In this document: positions 16,343 to 25,089 of the stretch, one piece after another | Numbering within the stretch: the first letter of the stretch is position 1 | Layout of the letters: every line of letters begins with the position of its first letter | Assembly (NCBI RefSeq): GCF_019977395.1 | Contig: NZ_AP024660.1 | Span: 930,001 to 994,000, forward strand | From: Arthrobacter sp. NicSoilC5 | GTDB lineage: Bacteria > Actinomycetota > Actinomycetes > Actinomycetales > Micrococcaceae | Direction: 5' to 3' | Length of the DNA stretch: 64,000 nucleotides | Made by a program: the position numbers and the translations under genes | Notes under the pieces: model-generated | What the model saw: the letters and a program-made list of their open reading frames with translations, nothing else | The model's database searches: none | Told to the model about the DNA's origin: nothing

Positions 16343-17525
16343 TCTGACCGTTCGGGACCTTGGCACGCTCTTTGACGGTCCCCACGCGACACCCAAGCGG
16401 ATTGAATCGGGGCCCTACTTCCTGAACATCGCCAGTTTGAACGGCGGACGTTTGGAACTGGACCAGTCCGATCACGTATCAGAAATGGACTTTCAGAAAT
16501 GGACCAAGCGCGTTGAGCCCACAGAGGGGGACCTTCTCTTCTCCTATGAGACGCGACTCGGGGAGGCAGCCCTCATGCCTGCGGACGTTCGCGCATGCCT
16601 CGGCAGGCGCATGGCACTTATTCGTCCGAACCGTTCAGTGGTAGATCCCAAGTTTCTCCTCTACTACTATCTGAGCCCAGGGTTCCAGCGAACGATTGAA
16701 CAACACACTATCCACGGCGCAACCGTAAACCGCATCAGCCTCTCCACCATGGGCGCATGGCCCGTATCAATCCCGAGCCTTGATGAACAGCAGGCAATCG
16801 CACAGGTTCTGGGCGCTCTCGACGACAAGATCGCCGCCAACACCAAACTTGCAGCGACGGCCGATGCGCTGGCGACCACACAGTTCCACAAGGCAGTGCA
16901 TGGCATCGCAGTCTCGGACCAGAACTTTGGCGACATCGCTATGGTTTCCGGTGGAGGTACGCCGAGTACAACGGTTCTTGAGTACTGGGACGGCGACATC
17001 CACTGGGCAACCCCGACCGATGTCACGCCGCTGCAGGGGCCGTATCTCGAAACTACAAACCGGATGATTTCCCACGCTGGCCTATCGGCCTGTGCTTCTT
17101 CACTGTATCCACCCGGTTCAATCCTCATGACGTCCAGGGCGACCATCGGGGCCTTCGCCATCGCACAGACGCCCATGGCGGTGAATCAAGGCTTCATCGT
17201 CGTGCAGCCAACTGATCCCGCCCTTAGGTACTGGGTCTTTCACGAGATGCGGAGCCGTGTGGATGAATTCATTTCTCTCGCAAACGGCGCAACATTCCTT
17301 GAGCTCAACCGAGCAAATTTCAAGAAGATCAAGGTGCGACTCGCGGATTCGAGAGTCATGGAAGAGTTCGGTCGCCAGGCCGAGACTCTCCACGCAATTG
17401 CCAGAAACGCGCTACGCGAAAATGCCAAGCTCGCCGAAACACGCGACGCGCTCCTCCCCCCGCTCATGTCCGGAAAGCTCCGGGTCAGAGATGCGGAGAA
17501 AATCCTAGAGAACGCCGGGGTGTAA
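16335..17525 (+). CDS. hsdS: Type I restriction-modification specificity subunit HsdS
   Basis: A 396-aa DNA-recognition subunit with two target-recognition domains, each followed by a conserved helix. TRD1 ends at SLDEQQAIAQVLGALDDKIA; TRD2 (from about residue 200, FGDIAMVSGGGTPSTTVLEY) ends at ETRDALLPPLMSGKLRVRDA. ATG 16335 was chosen because its product aligns from the TRD; longer upstream frames lie inside hsdM. GC content falls relative to hsdM, as expected for TRDs that are exchanged between strains. The recognition sequence would be bipartite but cannot be read from the protein. Confidence 0.92.
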   Translation: MSDLTVRDLGTLFDGPHATPKRIESGPYFLNIASLNGGRLELDQSDHVSEMDFQKWTKRVEPTEGDLLFSYETRLGEAALMPADVRACLGRRMALIRPNRSVVDPKFLLYYYLSPGFQRTIEQHTIHGATVNRISLSTMGAWPVSIPSLDEQQAIAQVLGALDDKIAANTKLAATADALATTQFHKAVHGIAVSDQNFGDIAMVSGGGTPSTTVLEYWDGDIHWATPTDVTPLQGPYLETTNRMISHAGLSACASSLYPPGSILMTSRATIGAFAIAQTPMAVNQGFIVVQPTDPALRYWVFHEMRSRVDEFISLANGATFLELNRANFKKIKVRLADSRVMEEFGRQAETLHAIARNALRENAKLAETRDALLPPLMSGKLRVRDAEKILENAGV

Positions 17526-17612
17526 GGGTCCAACACGGTTCTGGTGGGCAACCGGGGATAGTCCCCGAAGCCTGAGTAAGCTGAACAACAAATCGATTTT
17601 GGGGGAATCACC

Positions 17613-20600
17613 GTGACAGCACCAGCACTAGCCTTTTCCGAGGCCGATTGGGAAGGCGCCGCGAAAGAGCGGCTCGGCGAGTTGGACTGGAAGCCGTTGG
17701 AGGGTCAAGCTATTGCGCCCGGCACCGGGGAACGCGAGTCGTGGTCGGAGCTGCTAATCCGGCCGCGACTGCTTGCCGCCCTCCAGCGACTCAACCCAGC
17801 AGTCCCCGCACAGTACCTGCAGCAGGCGCTAGAGGAAATCGCATCGCCTAAGTCCACCGATGCGTTTGCCGAGAACCACCGAATTCACAACTGCCTCGTC
17901 GACGGTTACAGGCTCACCTACATTGACTCTGACGGCACCGAAGCCAACCCCACCATCCGGCTCCTCAGCCAGGCCCCGGACCAAAACGACTGGCTCGCCG
18001 TCAACCAAGTCACGCTCGTCCAGGGCGACTACAAACGGCGCTTCGACATCGTGCTCTACTGCAACGGCATGCCCGTCAGCATCATCGAACTCAAGAAGGC
18101 CGGCAGCGCCCACGCCGACCTCCCCGGCGCCCACGCCCAGCTCCAGACGTACCTCCGCGAATTCCCCATGGCATTCCGCTTCTGCGTCTTCACACTCGCC
18201 ACCGACGGGATCCAGGCCAAGTACGGAACGCCGTTCACCCCCTTCAACCACTTCTCACCGTGGAACGTCGACGACGACGGCGTCCCCGTCCCCCAGGGCT
18301 ACATGCTCGACGGCGATGCGGTGACCGTGCTGGACACCGCACTGGATGGCCTCTACAACCAGGAACGTTTCCTGCAGCTGACGCGCAACTTCACAGCGTT
18401 CGACCAGGGCTCCGGCGGTCTGGCCAAGCGGATCGCCAAGCCACATCAGTACTACGCCGTGACTAAGGCCGTGGCCAGCACCATCCAGGCGGTTGAAAGC
18501 AACGGCAAGGCCGGAGTCGTCTGGCACACCCAGGGCTCCGGTAAGTCCATGGAAATGGAGCTGTACGCCAACATGGTGGCGCGGGCGCCCAAGCTGAAGA
18601 ACCCCACCGTCGTGGTCATCACGGACCGGAATGAGCTCGACGGCCAGCTGTTCGAGGGCTTCGACCGTAGTCTTCTTCTTGCCGAGTCACCGAAGCAGAT
18701 CAAGAAGCGCTCCGAGCTGCGGAATGAGCTGAGCAACCGGACCACCGGCGGCATCTACTTCACCACCCTGCAGAAGTTCGGCCGCAGCAAGTCCGAGAAA
18801 GACGCCGGCACCGACCACCCGCTGCTCTCCGACCGGCGCAACATCATCGTGGTGGTGGACGAGGCACACCGTTCCCACTACGACGACCTGGACGGCTACG
18901 CCCGGCACCTCCGCGACGCACTCCCCCACGCCACCCTCATTGCTTTTACGGGAACTCCGATTTCCTTCGACGACCGGAACACCCAGGACGTCTTCGGCGA
19001 GTACATCGACATCTACGACCTCTCGCGGGCGGTGGAGGACGGCGCCACCGTGCCCGTGTACTTCGAGCCGCGGCTGATCAGGGTGGGGCTTTCCGAAGGC
19101 GTCACGGAAGAGGACCTGGACAAGTCCGCCGATGAACTGACCCTCGGACTCGACGATACGGAACGGGCGCGCATCGAGGCGAGTGTCGCCGTCGTCAACG
19201 CTGTCTATGGTGCGCCGCAGCGCATCGCTGCCCTGGCCGAGGACCTCGTGGCGCACTGGGAGAGCCGACGCGAACGGATGCTGAAGTTTATTGAGGCCCC
19301 GGGCAAGGCGATGATTGTGGGCGGGACACGGGAGATCTGCGCGAACCTATACTCGGCCATCGTCGCACTGCGGCCCGAGTGGCATTCCGACGACCTGTCG
19401 AAGGGCAAGATCAAGGTGGTGTACTCAGGCGACGCGACCGATGTGCCGCCCGTGTCTAATCATGTGCGTCGTGATTCCCTGAATGCCCAGGTAAAAGAAC
19501 GGCTCAAGGACGTCGACGACGAGCTAGAGCTGGTGATCGTCAAAGATATGATGCTCACCGGCTACGACGCTCCCCCGCTACACACCCTGTACCTGGACCG
19601 TCCGCTGAAAGGCGCGCTGCTGATGCAGACGCTAGCCCGGGTCAACCGCACGTTCCGTGGCAAGGAAGACGGCCTGTTGGTGGCGTATGCGCCGCTGGCC
19701 GAGAACCTGTCTAAGGCGTTGAGCGAATACACGCAGTCTGACCAGGCGAACAAGCCGGTGGGCAAGAACATCGAGGAGGCTGTGGGTCTGACGGTTTCTC
19801 TGGTGGAGAATTTGCGTTCCCTGTTGGCTGGCCATGACTGGAAATCCGTCCTGATGAAGGGAGGGCACAAGGCCTTCCTGAACGCCGTAACCGGAGCCGT
19901 GAGTTACCTGAGGAATCCCGCCACCCCCGGTAATCAGCCTGCCGATGGTGAAGAGTCACTCGCCGCGAAGTACCGCAAGTTCTCCGGTCAGCTGTCCCGT
20001 GCGTGGGCGCTGTGCTCTGGCTCGGACACGCTGGCCGAGCTGCGTCCCGAGATCCAGGTGTATGAGGAAATCCGGGTTTGGATGGCGAAGTACGACGCCG
20101 CGGACCGGCAGGCCAGCGGCGAGCCGGTGCCCGAAGAGATCCAACGGCTGCTCGGGAATCTGCTTGCTTCCGCCACCTCCTCCGGTGAAGTGCTCGACAT
20201 TTACGAGGCCGCCGGTATGCCCAAGCCGTCGCTGGATGACCTGACGCCCGAGTTCATCGCCAAGACGCAACAGGCACGGAACCCACAGCTGGCCATTGAG
20301 GCACTGAGGAAACTGATTGCGGATGAATCTGCCTCTTCCACGCGGAACAACGTGATCCGGCAACGAGCTTTCTCGGAACGGATCACCGAGCTGATGAGGA
20401 AGTACACGAACCAGCAGCTGACATCGGCTGAGGTAATCGCGGAGTTGGTGGAGTTGGCTCGTGAGGTGGCCGCGGAGGGGAAGCGTGGGGAGCAGTTCAC
20501 TCCCCCGCTGAACTCGGACGAGCTGGCCTTCTACGACGCGGTGGCACAGAACGAGTCGGCCGTAGAGGTCCAAGGCGAAGGCGTTCTGGCCGACATTGCC

Positions 20601-20801
20601 CGTGAACTGGTTGCCGTCATGCGGCGCGACGTCCGCACTGACTGGACTGTCCGGGATGACGTCCGGGCGAAGCTGCGGTCCTCGATCAAGCGACTGCTGG
20701 TGCGGTTCGGGTATCCGCCGGACAAGCAGCCGGAGGCCATCAAGCTGGTCATGGAGCAGATGGAGTCGATGGCGCCGCGCTTTGCAGAGGCCCGCCTTTA
20801 G
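17613..20801 (+). CDS. hsdR: Type I restriction enzyme R subunit HsdR
   Basis: A 1062-aa restriction and translocation subunit. The N-terminal nuclease domain carries FDIVLYCNGMPVSIIELKKA (about 144-163; the D...ExK core of PD-(D/E)xK nucleases). Motor motifs follow: Walker A TQGSGKS near 310, DEAH box VVVDEAHRS near 416, AFTGTPI, and motif VI region QTLARVNRTFRGK. The C-terminal part is the helical HsdM-binding region. The GTG start has GGGGGA upstream. All catalytic motifs are intact, so the R-M system looks functional. Confidence 0.95.
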   Translation: MTAPALAFSEADWEGAAKERLGELDWKPLEGQAIAPGTGERESWSELLIRPRLLAALQRLNPAVPAQYLQQALEEIASPKSTDAFAENHRIHNCLVDGYRLTYIDSDGTEANPTIRLLSQAPDQNDWLAVNQVTLVQGDYKRRFDIVLYCNGMPVSIIELKKAGSAHADLPGAHAQLQTYLREFPMAFRFCVFTLATDGIQAKYGTPFTPFNHFSPWNVDDDGVPVPQGYMLDGDAVTVLDTALDGLYNQERFLQLTRNFTAFDQGSGGLAKRIAKPHQYYAVTKAVASTIQAVESNGKAGVVWHTQGSGKSMEMELYANMVARAPKLKNPTVVVITDRNELDGQLFEGFDRSLLLAESPKQIKKRSELRNELSNRTTGGIYFTTLQKFGRSKSEKDAGTDHPLLSDRRNIIVVVDEAHRSHYDDLDGYARHLRDALPHATLIAFTGTPISFDDRNTQDVFGEYIDIYDLSRAVEDGATVPVYFEPRLIRVGLSEGVTEEDLDKSADELTLGLDDTERARIEASVAVVNAVYGAPQRIAALAEDLVAHWESRRERMLKFIEAPGKAMIVGGTREICANLYSAIVALRPEWHSDDLSKGKIKVVYSGDATDVPPVSNHVRRDSLNAQVKERLKDVDDELELVIVKDMMLTGYDAPPLHTLYLDRPLKGALLMQTLARVNRTFRGKEDGLLVAYAPLAENLSKALSEYTQSDQANKPVGKNIEEAVGLTVSLVENLRSLLAGHDWKSVLMKGGHKAFLNAVTGAVSYLRNPATPGNQPADGEESLAAKYRKFSGQLSRAWALCSGSDTLAELRPEIQVYEEIRVWMAKYDAADRQASGEPVPEEIQRLLGNLLASATSSGEVLDIYEAAGMPKPSLDDLTPEFIAKTQQARNPQLAIEALRKLIADESASSTRNNVIRQRAFSERITELMRKYTNQQLTSAEVIAELVELAREVAAEGKRGEQFTPPLNSDELAFYDAVAQNESAVEVQGEGVLADIARELVAVMRRDVRTDWTVRDDVRAKLRSSIKRLLVRFGYPPDKQPEAIKLVMEQMESMAPRFAEARL

Positions 20802-20857
20802 CAACTAGATCTTCTGCCAACGGGCAGCAAGCAACAAATCACGAAAATAGGAAAACT

Positions 20858-21373
20858 ATGTCGTCTTACGATCCGCCTACGAGCTACAACAACCCCTCCG
20901 TTCCTCCGGCCCCGGAGAGCGCTCCCCAAGTGAACGTCGGCAAAAGTAAAGGCCGGATTAGAAAATTTGCAGCGTCCGCAGGGCCAATCCAGCTGACCCG
21001 TGTCATCTTGGGCGCAGTCCTCGGATTGTTGTTCATCTTGACCTGGGTCGGCACCGGACCTGCTGCTGTCGACGCCGGCAGCCCTTCCACGTGGAAGTCC
21101 GACCTCGCTGCTGCAAGCGTCAAGAACGATGTCAATAACGGGGAAACAAAGGGAGCCCCGCAGCAGTCGGTGGTCAACGGTTGGTACGCCAACGATATTG
21201 CTGCTATCACAGCCACGCAGAACACCTACATCGCCGCCAGCTCCGCCCGGAACGGCACCCTCCTGACGCTGCTCGGCCTCGGAGTTGCTGGTGAGCTGAT
21301 CCTTCGAGGACTCGATCGTGCACGACTTTCGACGGCGAACGCCGGGACGCCGCAAAGGACGCACATCCAGTGA
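20858..21373 (+). CDS. Two-TM membrane protein preceding the DUF4230 gene
   Basis: A 171-aa protein of unknown function. A Pro/Ser-rich N-terminus is followed by a basic stretch and a first helix (TRVILGAVLGLLFILTWVGT, ~48-67). A ~75-residue external segment rich in Ala/Asn/Thr follows, then a second helix (NGTLLTLLGLGVAGELILRG). AGGA lies 5 nt before the ATG. Its last codons overlap the next gene by 4 nt. Membrane topology suggests the loop lies outside the cell. It sits directly downstream of hsdR. Confidence 0.72.
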   Translation: MSSYDPPTSYNNPSVPPAPESAPQVNVGKSKGRIRKFAASAGPIQLTRVILGAVLGLLFILTWVGTGPAAVDAGSPSTWKSDLAAASVKNDVNNGETKGAPQQSVVNGWYANDIAAITATQNTYIAASSARNGTLLTLLGLGVAGELILRGLDRARLSTANAGTPQRTHIQ

Positions 21374-21972
21374 TCAAGCGCATCATGATGGTGCTGGTCG
21401 GCACCATCATCTTGGGATTAGCCGTAGTGGGCGTATCGAATATGGCAGGGTTCAACCCATTTCAGTCGCACCGGACCGACCGGAGCCAGCCCACGTTGCT
21501 GAAGTCGATCAAAGACATCAGCCAGTATCACGCCGCTGTAGGTAACTTTGAAACAGTGCTGGACGTCGAGGACAACATCGCTGGCATCCCAACCCTCATT
21601 ACTGGACGGCGGACCTTGTTCGTTGCCGTCGGCACGGTCGACGCCTATGTCGATCTCTCTGGTTTCGCGGACAACGACCTGACACTGTCAGCCGACGGGA
21701 AGTCGGTGACTGTTCGGTTGCCCGAGCCACAGCTGGACAAGCCCAACCTGGACCATGATCGTTCATATGTGTTCAGCCAGGACCGCGGTGTTTTGGACCG
21801 AATCGCCGACGCCATGGAGGCGCCCCAACAGGCACAGTTCTTTAAACTTGCCGAAACAAAGCTGGCCTCTGCCGCGGAGGAATCGAAACTGCGTGAACAG
21901 GCCGCCCAAAACACTAGGTCTATGTTAACGGGCATGTTGAGCTCCTTGGGAATACAAGCCACTTTCCTCTAG
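21370..21972 (+). CDS. DUF4230 domain protein, membrane anchored
   Basis: A 200-aa protein with one N-terminal helix (MMVLVGTIILGLAVVGVSNM) and an extracytoplasmic DUF4230 domain. The family pattern is visible: LLKSIKDISQYHAAVGNFET, GRRTLFVAVGTVDAYVDLSG, SVTVRLPEPQLDKPNLDHDR. The C-terminal helix ends NTRSMLTGMLSSLGIQATFL. GTG start overlapping the preceding gene (GTGA), so the two are a coupled pair. DUF4230 proteins have no established function. A strong hairpin ends the unit. Confidence 0.78.
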   Translation: MIKRIMMVLVGTIILGLAVVGVSNMAGFNPFQSHRTDRSQPTLLKSIKDISQYHAAVGNFETVLDVEDNIAGIPTLITGRRTLFVAVGTVDAYVDLSGFADNDLTLSADGKSVTVRLPEPQLDKPNLDHDRSYVFSQDRGVLDRIADAMEAPQQAQFFKLAETKLASAAEESKLREQAAQNTRSMLTGMLSSLGIQATFL

Positions 21973-21976
21973 AAAG

Positions 21977-22012
21977 AACGACCCCGCATGCCCTGTAGTG
22001 TGCGGGGTCGTT
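21977..22012 (+). terminator. Hairpin after the DUF4230 gene
   Basis: AACGACCCCGCA pairs perfectly with TGCGGGGTCGTT around a 12-nt loop, 4 bases after the stop codon. It also separates this unit from the convergent transposition operon. Confidence 0.75.
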
Positions 22013-22079
22013 CAGTAGGCGGCAGCAATGAACCCCGCACGTGGCGCTATGTGTCCGAGGGAGTGTGCGCCTGCCCCGT

Positions 22080-24050
22080 CTAGGATCCGGACCCGCCGGA
22101 GCGGCGCTGCCGCACCTTGTTTGGTAATGCCCGGCTGGCGGGCGGGCAGCTTGTGCATCCGCCTGCCCTGCGCCTGTTGACGACGGAGACATGTTTGGTG
22201 TGGCCAGCTGGGCAAGTCCAGCAATATTTTCTTGTTCCTGGCACCACTTCTGCAGGAGCAAAGCCATTGCGATCGTGGTCCCAGTCGCGGACTAGTAATG
22301 GCTCGCGTGTGGCGAGGTCGGACACCCCAGGCTGCAGGCTCTTCCCTGTCTCCACAGGGCACGTCAGTTTCGGGTACCTGCAGCGGTTTGAGATTCGCCG
22401 TTCGAATTCATGGCGATTGGGGCAAACCCACCACACCTTCGTGTCTGACCCGGCCAGGACTTGATCGGGGGTTAGTGTCCCGTTGCGGGCGTCGTTCCAT
22501 TGCGCCGCGACATCCGGACGCTTTGTGGCCAAGTCATTGAAGCCCGTTAGTAGAGTGCGGCCCGTGCAGATGTTGCAGCGACCGCCAGAGGAAACAAGGC
22601 GGACTGGTGTCCGAACGAAGCGATGTCCCTGGGCGCACCGCCAGTTGATGCGGTCCTTTGCGTTTCCTGCTGAGATTTGTTGGGGTGTCTTTCTATTGCT
22701 CTCAGAGTCCCACAACTTTGCTAACTCGGGGTGAGTGGTAGCGAGGTCATTTGTGCCTACGAGCACTTTGCCAAATCCACAGTGGGGGCAGCCGGTTCCC
22801 CTCGAGGCACGTTGAGCGAAGATTGCGTCATAATGGTGGTTTTGCGGGCAAACCCAGTGCCCTAATTTATTGCTGCCTGTTGACACTGTCCATGGCGTTG
22901 GTCCATGATCCGCGTCAGGGTCCCACTCGGCAGCTAGCCAGGGCATCCTGTCAGCGAGTGAGTTGTATCCCGCATACACCTGACGACCGGAACAAATCGA
23001 GCAGGCGGTGTCGTAGGGATCACGGAAGCAGTTTTTCGGCGGGTGTCGCCTGCTCACGTGTCCTGCCGGGCACAGGTATCGCGTAATGATTCCTCTCTGC
23101 CGGTATCGATCGGCCCACCATTGCTGGTCTTGCCTCTCGCGTGCTCGAAGGCAGTCAAGGAATGTATGGAAAGGTTGCAGAGGTGGCCCCGCGCTGCTTC
23201 TCACATCAACAGGGTCAATCAGAGGGCAAGGGTCCTCTGTGTTCCATTCACCTCCGAATCGATAACGGCTGGCGGCCGCTGTCCACCGGAGCATTAACCA
23301 AGCCTGATCTGTACCAGCGTCTCCGACGGGATTTGCAGCCTCAGACATCCTTCGCGAGACTTCCTCGTACGCGTTACTGTACGGCCGAGTGTGGTCACTA
23401 ATGGCGTGAATGACGCCTGAATCTGTAACGGATTCGAGTATGGCCGCCGCTGCTGTGAGGTCTCCGGGCTTTGGCTCTGAGTTGTTTTCGTTTCGGACCG
23501 CGGACGCTGCTCGGCGAAGTACTTCCTCGATGATTAGCCTCGGCGCGCTGCTGAGGCCGATGCGTGCGGCGGCTTCTGCAACTTCCTTGCCCACTGGTTG
23601 CGAATGTTCTGCCGCCGGCGGTGGGATAGCCCAAGGGGGAGGCGTATTCCGGCTCGTAATTACTGTCGGTCCGGTCCATGTTTGGTGGACGGGGCAGACC
23701 AGTTGTCCGTGGTCTGGGTGGAGCGAGAGGATCGCTCCATTGCTGCAGTTCTGACACGCATGCCACACGTTCCTTAAGGTGCGCCCTTGTAGTACCAGTC
23801 TGTCGGCCATGCTCCCGGCTACTTTGCGGCAGAGAGCTAGTGCTTCGCGCTCTGCAATCTCCTGACTGATGCGGCTACGGGCAGGTAGGTTTCGGTTTTG
23901 TCTGTAGGTCGAAACGGCAAGGCGCCAGAGGTGCCCCTGGTGGGCGGCAGTCGCGCCATCTAACCGAGCCGCATAGCTTGCGACAGTTTCCCCGGGAAAA
24001 GGAACTGGTGTCATAGTCAGAGGCAGGTCGCCGACTTCTTCAATGTCCAA
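22080..24050 (-). CDS. tniQ: TniQ/TnsD-type target-selection protein with zinc-ribbon array
   Basis: About 656 aa. The N-terminus has the TniQ signature PFPGETVASYAARLDG and a C-H zinc site (WHACQNCSNG, LVCPVHQ). After residue ~335 come repeated treble-clef-like zinc ribbons of the DUF4379 type, each with CxxxH...CxxC: CPAGH/CSIC, CPQNH/CPHC, CAQGH/CNIC, CPNRHE/C and CPAGH/CTSC. TniQ proteins bind the attachment site and recruit TnsC; the ribbons probably provide DNA recognition. The TTG at 24050 is preferred because GGAG lies 6 nt upstream and it overlaps tnsC by 11 nt; ATG 24014 is the alternative. Confidence 0.8.
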   Translation of the reverse strand: MDIEEVGDLPLTMTPVPFPGETVASYAARLDGATAAHQGHLWRLAVSTYRQNRNLPARSRISQEIAEREALALCRKVAGSMADRLVLQGRTLRNVWHACQNCSNGAILSLHPDHGQLVCPVHQTWTGPTVITSRNTPPPWAIPPPAAEHSQPVGKEVAEAAARIGLSSAPRLIIEEVLRRAASAVRNENNSEPKPGDLTAAAAILESVTDSGVIHAISDHTRPYSNAYEEVSRRMSEAANPVGDAGTDQAWLMLRWTAAASRYRFGGEWNTEDPCPLIDPVDVRSSAGPPLQPFHTFLDCLRARERQDQQWWADRYRQRGIITRYLCPAGHVSRRHPPKNCFRDPYDTACSICSGRQVYAGYNSLADRMPWLAAEWDPDADHGPTPWTVSTGSNKLGHWVCPQNHHYDAIFAQRASRGTGCPHCGFGKVLVGTNDLATTHPELAKLWDSESNRKTPQQISAGNAKDRINWRCAQGHRFVRTPVRLVSSGGRCNICTGRTLLTGFNDLATKRPDVAAQWNDARNGTLTPDQVLAGSDTKVWWVCPNRHEFERRISNRCRYPKLTCPVETGKSLQPGVSDLATREPLLVRDWDHDRNGFAPAEVVPGTRKYCWTCPAGHTKHVSVVNRRRAGGCTSCPPASRALPNKVRQRRSGGSGS

Positions 24051-25089
24051 TGTGCGCTCCACGCCGCATAGCGGATCTAAAGAGAGTTTCCTCGGCAATT
24101 TCTGCCGCTTTATCCTTCGCAATTCCGAATGTAAGGACCTCATCTTCAGGCTTACGAAGATCTATGAGGTCCAGTGCCGCGCGGCTGACGAGCGAGTTGA
24201 GTGCACCTATTCGGCCGTTCGTAAGTGTGTGCAAGTCAGCGCCTAGGGCCTTTAGCCCAAGTTGGTTTTCACCGAACAGGGGCATCGAGCTGACAAGGCT
24301 GCTGACGAGCATTTTCCAGCCCTTGGAACTCCTCTTCTCGTAGGAAACCATTTCCGCCACCCGGTATCTCTCTGCAATCTGTGCTCCTTCCGGTCCGCTA
24401 AGCAAGTTGGTGTTCTGCAGCCCGATTCCTATCAGGAGTATGGGGCAATCTATGTCATCGCCGAGTCGTCGGATGGCTGCACTGACCTTACGGGAATGCG
24501 CTCCGCCGTACTTGAGATTATGAACGTCATCTATCACGAGCAATTCTGTGCGACAGTCGTTGATCGCGTGCTGAACCATTCCCTCTAACCGTGCCTCGGT
24601 TTCGCGATGGCCGATCGGTAGCCCATAGAACTGGGCGATCATTCGATACAGCCCCAATGGCGTTCCGGTCGAGGGAAGGTTCACGTAGGCTACGGGCACC
24701 TCACCGCGTTCAACACAGCGAGAATCCTGATTCAGGCGTTGTGTCAGCAGGTCCAGCATTAGAATTCGGGCGACGGTTGTTTTGCCCGTGTACGAGTCTC
24801 CGGTCACGAGCACGCCATGACCGCCACCGCTGGCATACTGGTGTTCGCGCATAACCCTAGCCAGCACCCCCTGCACGTTCAGGTATGAGTCGTTTTTAAC
24901 CATTACCCCACGAGTGATGATTCGCCGGCGCATGTCGTCAAATGCAATCCTTTGGAGCGAAGGCAGGGATAAATATTCCTTAAGGCTCACCGGGGCAGTA
25001 CGCCTACCATGATCTAGGAGCTCTTCTGTAAATCCGCGGTGGTTTTTGAGGTCCAGCCCGCTACGCACACGAAGGGGGTATTCCATCAT
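24040..25089 (-). CDS. tnsC: TnsC-like AAA+ ATPase of Tn7-like transposon
   Basis: A 349-aa AAA+ regulator that bridges TniQ at the target with the TnsAB transposase. Walker A is GDSYTGKT (about 97-104) and Walker B ELLVIDDVHNL (Asp 187-188); sensor-type residues follow in DCPILLIGIGLQNT. The N-terminal extension (about 90 residues) is typical of TnsC, longer than IstB/TniB. ATG 25089 overlaps the tnsB stop as ATGA, with GGGG just upstream; the GTG at 25098 is a longer alternative. All ATPase motifs are intact. Confidence 0.88.
   Translation of the reverse strand: MMEYPLRVRSGLDLKNHRGFTEELLDHGRRTAPVSLKEYLSLPSLQRIAFDDMRRRIITRGVMVKNDSYLNVQGVLARVMREHQYASGGGHGVLVTGDSYTGKTTVARILMLDLLTQRLNQDSRCVERGEVPVAYVNLPSTGTPLGLYRMIAQFYGLPIGHRETEARLEGMVQHAINDCRTELLVIDDVHNLKYGGAHSRKVSAAIRRLGDDIDCPILLIGIGLQNTNLLSGPEGAQIAERYRVAEMVSYEKRSSKGWKMLVSSLVSSMPLFGENQLGLKALGADLHTLTNGRIGALNSLVSRAALDLIDLRKPEDEVLTFGIAKDKAAEIAEETLFRSAMRRGAHIGH

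Noticed and set aside
22013..22079. Possible left end of the Tn7-like element next to tniQ
   Set aside because: No inverted match to the region beyond tnsA and no repeated motif could be found by eye.
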